Assembly (NCBI RefSeq): GCF_963515715.1
Contig: NZ_CAUPZS010000001.1
Location: 248,001-312,000 of the forward strand
DNA from: Clostridium_AW sp963515715
Lineage (GTDB): Bacteria > Bacillota > Clostridia > Clostridiales > Clostridiaceae
Direction: 5' to 3'
Length of the DNA stretch: 64,000 nt
In this document: piece by piece, positions 61,461 to 64,000 of the stretch
Numbering within the stretch: the first letter of the stretch is position 1
Layout: the number at the start of each line of letters is the position of its first letter
Made by a program: the position numbers and the translations under genes
Notes under the pieces: generated by a model
Told to the model about the DNA's origin: nothing
The model's database searches: none
Seen by the model: the letters and a program-made list of their open reading frames with translations, nothing else

Positions 61461-62546
61461 TTAAATACTATTTGCAATTCTAACATAATAATTGCCAGAA
61501 AGGCAAGTTATTTGATTTTTAAGTTGCAATTCAAATAATACCTCATATAGTTCCTTTATGTCAATATTCGTTATTTTATACAAATCATCTATATGTATGG
61601 GGTCACTACATAATATATTGTATATTCTTTTCTCAACTATATTTAAAGCAGTACTTTCATTTTCCCTTTTAGTATTATAATCCATATTAATTAGGTGAAA
61701 AATATCTTCAATGGATGTTAATGGATAAGCCCCATCTTTTATTAGTTTGTTGGTTCCTTTACTGGTTTCGCAAAATATGGAACCTGGTACAGCTAATACG
61801 TCCTTTCCTTGGTCTAATGCACAATTAGCAGTAATTAAAGTTCCACTTTTTTCAGAAGCTTCTATAACGATTAAAACATCTCCTAATCCACTAATTATTC
61901 TATTTCTTAATGGGAAATTATAAGCATATGGTTCAGTTCCAGGTGGATATTCAGATATGATACATCCATTTTCTAATATTTTATAATATAGATCTCTATT
62001 GACTTTTGGATATATTACATCAATACCGGAACCTAGTATAGCACAAGTATAGGTATTGTTTTTCAATGCTCCCCAATGAGCGAAGGCGTCTATACCCATA
62101 GCCATTCCGCTTATAATATTAATTTCTTTTTTACTTAATTCTCTACATATTATATCAGTTGCTTTTCGTCCATAATAAGAAGCTTTTCTTGTGCCCACAA
62201 TGCTCACTGAAGGAGTGTTTAGTTTAGAAATATTTCCTTTATAATAAAGAATTGAAGGTGCATCTTCTAAGTTTTTCAATTTACTAGGATACAATTGATG
62301 AAAATAATCGATCACTTCAATATGGTTATTTTCTGCAAAATCAACTAAGGTCTTTATTTTTAGTATATCCCAACTTTTTAATAATTTTATTTTTAAAATA
62401 TTTTCATCTATTTCACCGTTAAATACTTTCCAATCTGAATTACAGTAAGTATATATTTCTTCAGTAGTTCTTAGTTTTTTTAATATATAAAGTTTTAGCT
62501 TATTAGACATTTTAATAGTGGAATACCAAATATCATAAATATTCAC
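61461..62546 (-). CDS. dprA: DNA-processing protein DprA
   Basis: DprA loads RecA on incoming single-stranded DNA in transformation, and it is also present in many non-competent species. The 361-aa product has an N-terminal SAM-like region, the Rossmann core with SIVGTRKASYYGRKATD, ISGMAMGIDAFAHWGAL, GSGIDVIYPKVNRDLYYKI, RNRIISGLGDVLIVIEASEKSGTLITANCALDQGKDVLAVPG, and a C-terminal winged domain. The start codon is GTG, seven bases after GGAGG. It is 12 bases after comM. Confidence 0.94.
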   Translation of the reverse strand: MNIYDIWYSTIKMSNKLKLYILKKLRTTEEIYTYCNSDWKVFNGEIDENILKIKLLKSWDILKIKTLVDFAENNHIEVIDYFHQLYPSKLKNLEDAPSILYYKGNISKLNTPSVSIVGTRKASYYGRKATDIICRELSKKEINIISGMAMGIDAFAHWGALKNNTYTCAILGSGIDVIYPKVNRDLYYKILENGCIISEYPPGTEPYAYNFPLRNRIISGLGDVLIVIEASEKSGTLITANCALDQGKDVLAVPGSIFCETSKGTNKLIKDGAYPLTSIEDIFHLINMDYNTKRENESTALNIVEKRIYNILCSDPIHIDDLYKITNIDIKELYEVLFELQLKNQITCLSGNYYVRIANSI

Positions 62547-62558
62547 ATAAAAACCTCC

Positions 62559-64000
62559 TTAAATGATCTCTTCTATGAATCTTCTATATTGTAGTGCTTC
62601 AATCAAGTCACTATCAATAATCTTATCCCTTTCATCTAAATCAGCTATAGTTCTTGATACCTTTAAAATTTTTGTATAAGCTCTAGTACTTAATGAATAT
62701 TTATTATATATTTTCTTAAGCATTTTTTCAGCGCTATTTTCCAAGGCGCAATATTTTTTAACTAAAGTCATATTCATTTCACTATTGGTAGTTATATTAT
62801 GTTTTTTTAGTCTTTCATATTGAATTTTTCTTGCCCTATCTATGCTTTCTTTTATATCTTTAGATTTTTTTTCTTTATTTATAGCTATAATATGGCTATG
62901 CTCTACATAATCTACGGACAAAAACACATCAATTCTATCTAACATAGGGCCAGATAATTTTTTTAGATATCTATTTTTCTCATATTCATAGCAGGTACAG
63001 TTAATTTTGGAGCAGGGGCAGGTATTAAAAGCTCCAACTAACATAAAGTTGCTTGGATATTTTATAGAACCTGAAAATCTTGATATGGTTACGCTTCTAT
63101 TTTCTAAAGGTTGCCTTAATGCTTCTAATACATCTTTTTTAAATTCTAACATTTCATCTAAAAATAACACTCCATTATGAGCCAATGAAATCTCCCCAGG
63201 CATTAAATTAGCACCTCCGCCTATTAGTGCAATTTTAGTAGCTGTATGATGAGGAGTTCTAAAGGGTCTTTTATATATTAATCCTTCCTTTAAATCGCCA
63301 TAAACACTATAAATTTTTGTGCACTCTAAAGATTCTTCATATGTTATATCTGGCAAAATAGTTGGTATCCTGTAAGCAATCATGGATTTACCAGTTCCTG
63401 GCGGACCATATAATGCTAAATTATGATTTCCTGCCGCTGCTACTTCTACCCCTCTTTTTGCACTATGCTGTCCTACTATTTCTGAAAAATCTATTTTATA
63501 TTGTGAAGTATAATTTTTAATTTTATCCATTTTGTAGGGTTTAATATTTTCATCGGCAATTGTATTTATCACATCATTTAAACTATTACAAGGATAAATT
63601 TCTGCTTCCTTTACCAAAGAACATTCATCTTTATTATCTTTAGGAACTATATATTTCTTTATATCATTCTCCATGCCCTCCATAACAATTGGGAGAGCTC
63701 CCTTTACATCTCTTAACTCACCTAATAGTGATAACTCACCTATGAATAGATAATTATCTAAATTGTTCATATAAATTTGTTTACTTACACATAATATTCC
63801 TATAGCGATAGGCAAATCTAGCAATGTACCTTCTTTTTTTATATCCGCAGGTGCTAAATTTACCGTTATTCTACCTAAAGGAAATTCAAAGCCGGAATTT
63901 AAGATAGCTGCTCTTACTCTTTCTTTAGATTCCTTTACAGCTATTCCACCAATACCTACTATATTAAAAGAAGGTAGTCCTCTGCTTATATGAATTTCAA
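62559..64000 (-). CDS. comM: ComM/YifB-family Mg-chelatase-like AAA+ ATPase, 5' cut by window edge
   Basis: The open frame runs past the right edge, so the N-terminus is missing. Visible segments from the edge inward are IEIHISRGLPSFNIVGIGG, LAPADIKKEGT, FIGELSLLGELR and the AAA+ core with GPPGTGKSMIAYRI, the FRTPHHTATKIALIGGG insert, VLFLDEMLEF (Walker B) and CPCSKINCTCYEYEK, a cysteine-rich loop usual in the family. The ComM family acts as a helicase that aids branch migration during transformation. A TTG at 63822-63824 in the middle of the frame is not the start, since the frame continues upstream. It precedes dprA. Confidence 0.93.
   Translation of the reverse strand, partial: EIHISRGLPSFNIVGIGGIAVKESKERVRAAILNSGFEFPLGRITVNLAPADIKKEGTLLDLPIAIGILCVSKQIYMNNLDNYLFIGELSLLGELRDVKGALPIVMEGMENDIKKYIVPKDNKDECSLVKEAEIYPCNSLNDVINTIADENIKPYKMDKIKNYTSQYKIDFSEIVGQHSAKRGVEVAAAGNHNLALYGPPGTGKSMIAYRIPTILPDITYEESLECTKIYSVYGDLKEGLIYKRPFRTPHHTATKIALIGGGANLMPGEISLAHNGVLFLDEMLEFKKDVLEALRQPLENRSVTISRFSGSIKYPSNFMLVGAFNTCPCSKINCTCYEYEKNRYLKKLSGPMLDRIDVFLSVDYVEHSHIIAINKEKKSKDIKESIDRARKIQYERLKKHNITTNSEMNMTLVKKYCALENSAEKMLKKIYNKYSLSTRAYTKILKVSRTIADLDERDKIIDSDLIEALQYRRFIEEII

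Noticed and set aside
63822..63824. TTG as comM start
   Set aside because: The frame continues to the window edge with conserved ComM sequence (NLAPADIKKEG), so the gene is simply truncated by the window.
1..64000. CRISPR array, insertion sequence, tRNA or rRNA genes
   Set aside because: No regularly spaced repeats, transposase motifs, cloverleaf sequences or rRNA segments were seen in either strand.

Overview
The window is a stretch of core chromosome from an AT-rich, spore-forming Firmicute, most likely Clostridium in the strict sense or a close relative. The evidence is a PolC-type polymerase, the sporulation genes spoVS, a CotS-like coat protein and ymxH, CodY, TepA, ribonuclease Y, strong AGGAGG ribosome binding sites, frequent TTG/GTG starts, and the clostridial order S1 protein - miaB - mutS - mutL - miaA - hfq. 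I found no insertion sequence, prophage, CRISPR array, rRNA or tRNA gene. Both edge genes are cut: the S1-domain tail at the left and comM at the right.

Layout. 1-2744 (+): S1-repeat tail of a probable IspH-S1 fusion, a CotS-like kinase-fold protein and a tandem-GNAT protein. 2784-3980 (-): class I/II aminotransferase. 4199-12751 (+): miaB, mutS, mutL, miaA, hfq and a YnbB-type PLP lyase, combining tRNA A37 modification, mismatch repair and the RNA chaperone. 12788-14931: lexA and xerC (-) around a divergent Cys-rich acidic protein (+). 14932-15565: the only gap above 300 bases. 15566-20390: glutamate dehydrogenase, purB, a DUF378 membrane protein, HPr and an aspartate aminotransferase. 20558-23062 (-): a three-gene envelope operon (UbiA/DPPR-synthase-like prenyltransferase, GT-C glycosyltransferase, SMR-like flippase). 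23159-34372 (-): spoVS, rny, recA, pgsA, rimO, ftsK/spoIIIE, tepA, dapG, ymxH, ymxG. 34440-44461 (-): pnp, rpsO, ribF, truB, nrnA, rbfA, infB, ylxQ, ylxR, nusA, rimP, the classical nusA-infB superoperon. 44671-58047 (-): polC, ispG, rseP, dxr, an AI-2E-family membrane protein, cdsA, uppS, frr, pyrH, tsf, rpsB. 58269-64000 (-): codY, topA, dprA, comM.

How the parts connect. LexA controls itself and recA through two visible operators (13447-13458 and 26395-26406). Isoprenoid supply (ispG, dxr and probably the ispH fusion) leads through uppS to the undecaprenyl-phosphate carrier that the UbiA-GT-SMR operon presumably uses. The translation block carries two candidate ribosomal-protein leader RNAs, in front of rpsO and rpsB.

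Most of the window is conventional. The least explained items are the UbiA-GT-SMR operon, the Cys-rich protein next to the LexA operator, the 24-bp palindrome at the predicted xerC transcription start, and the structured rpsO leader. Many gene starts were moved inward to the codon that sits 5-9 bases after the Shine-Dalgarno; each case is given in its entry.
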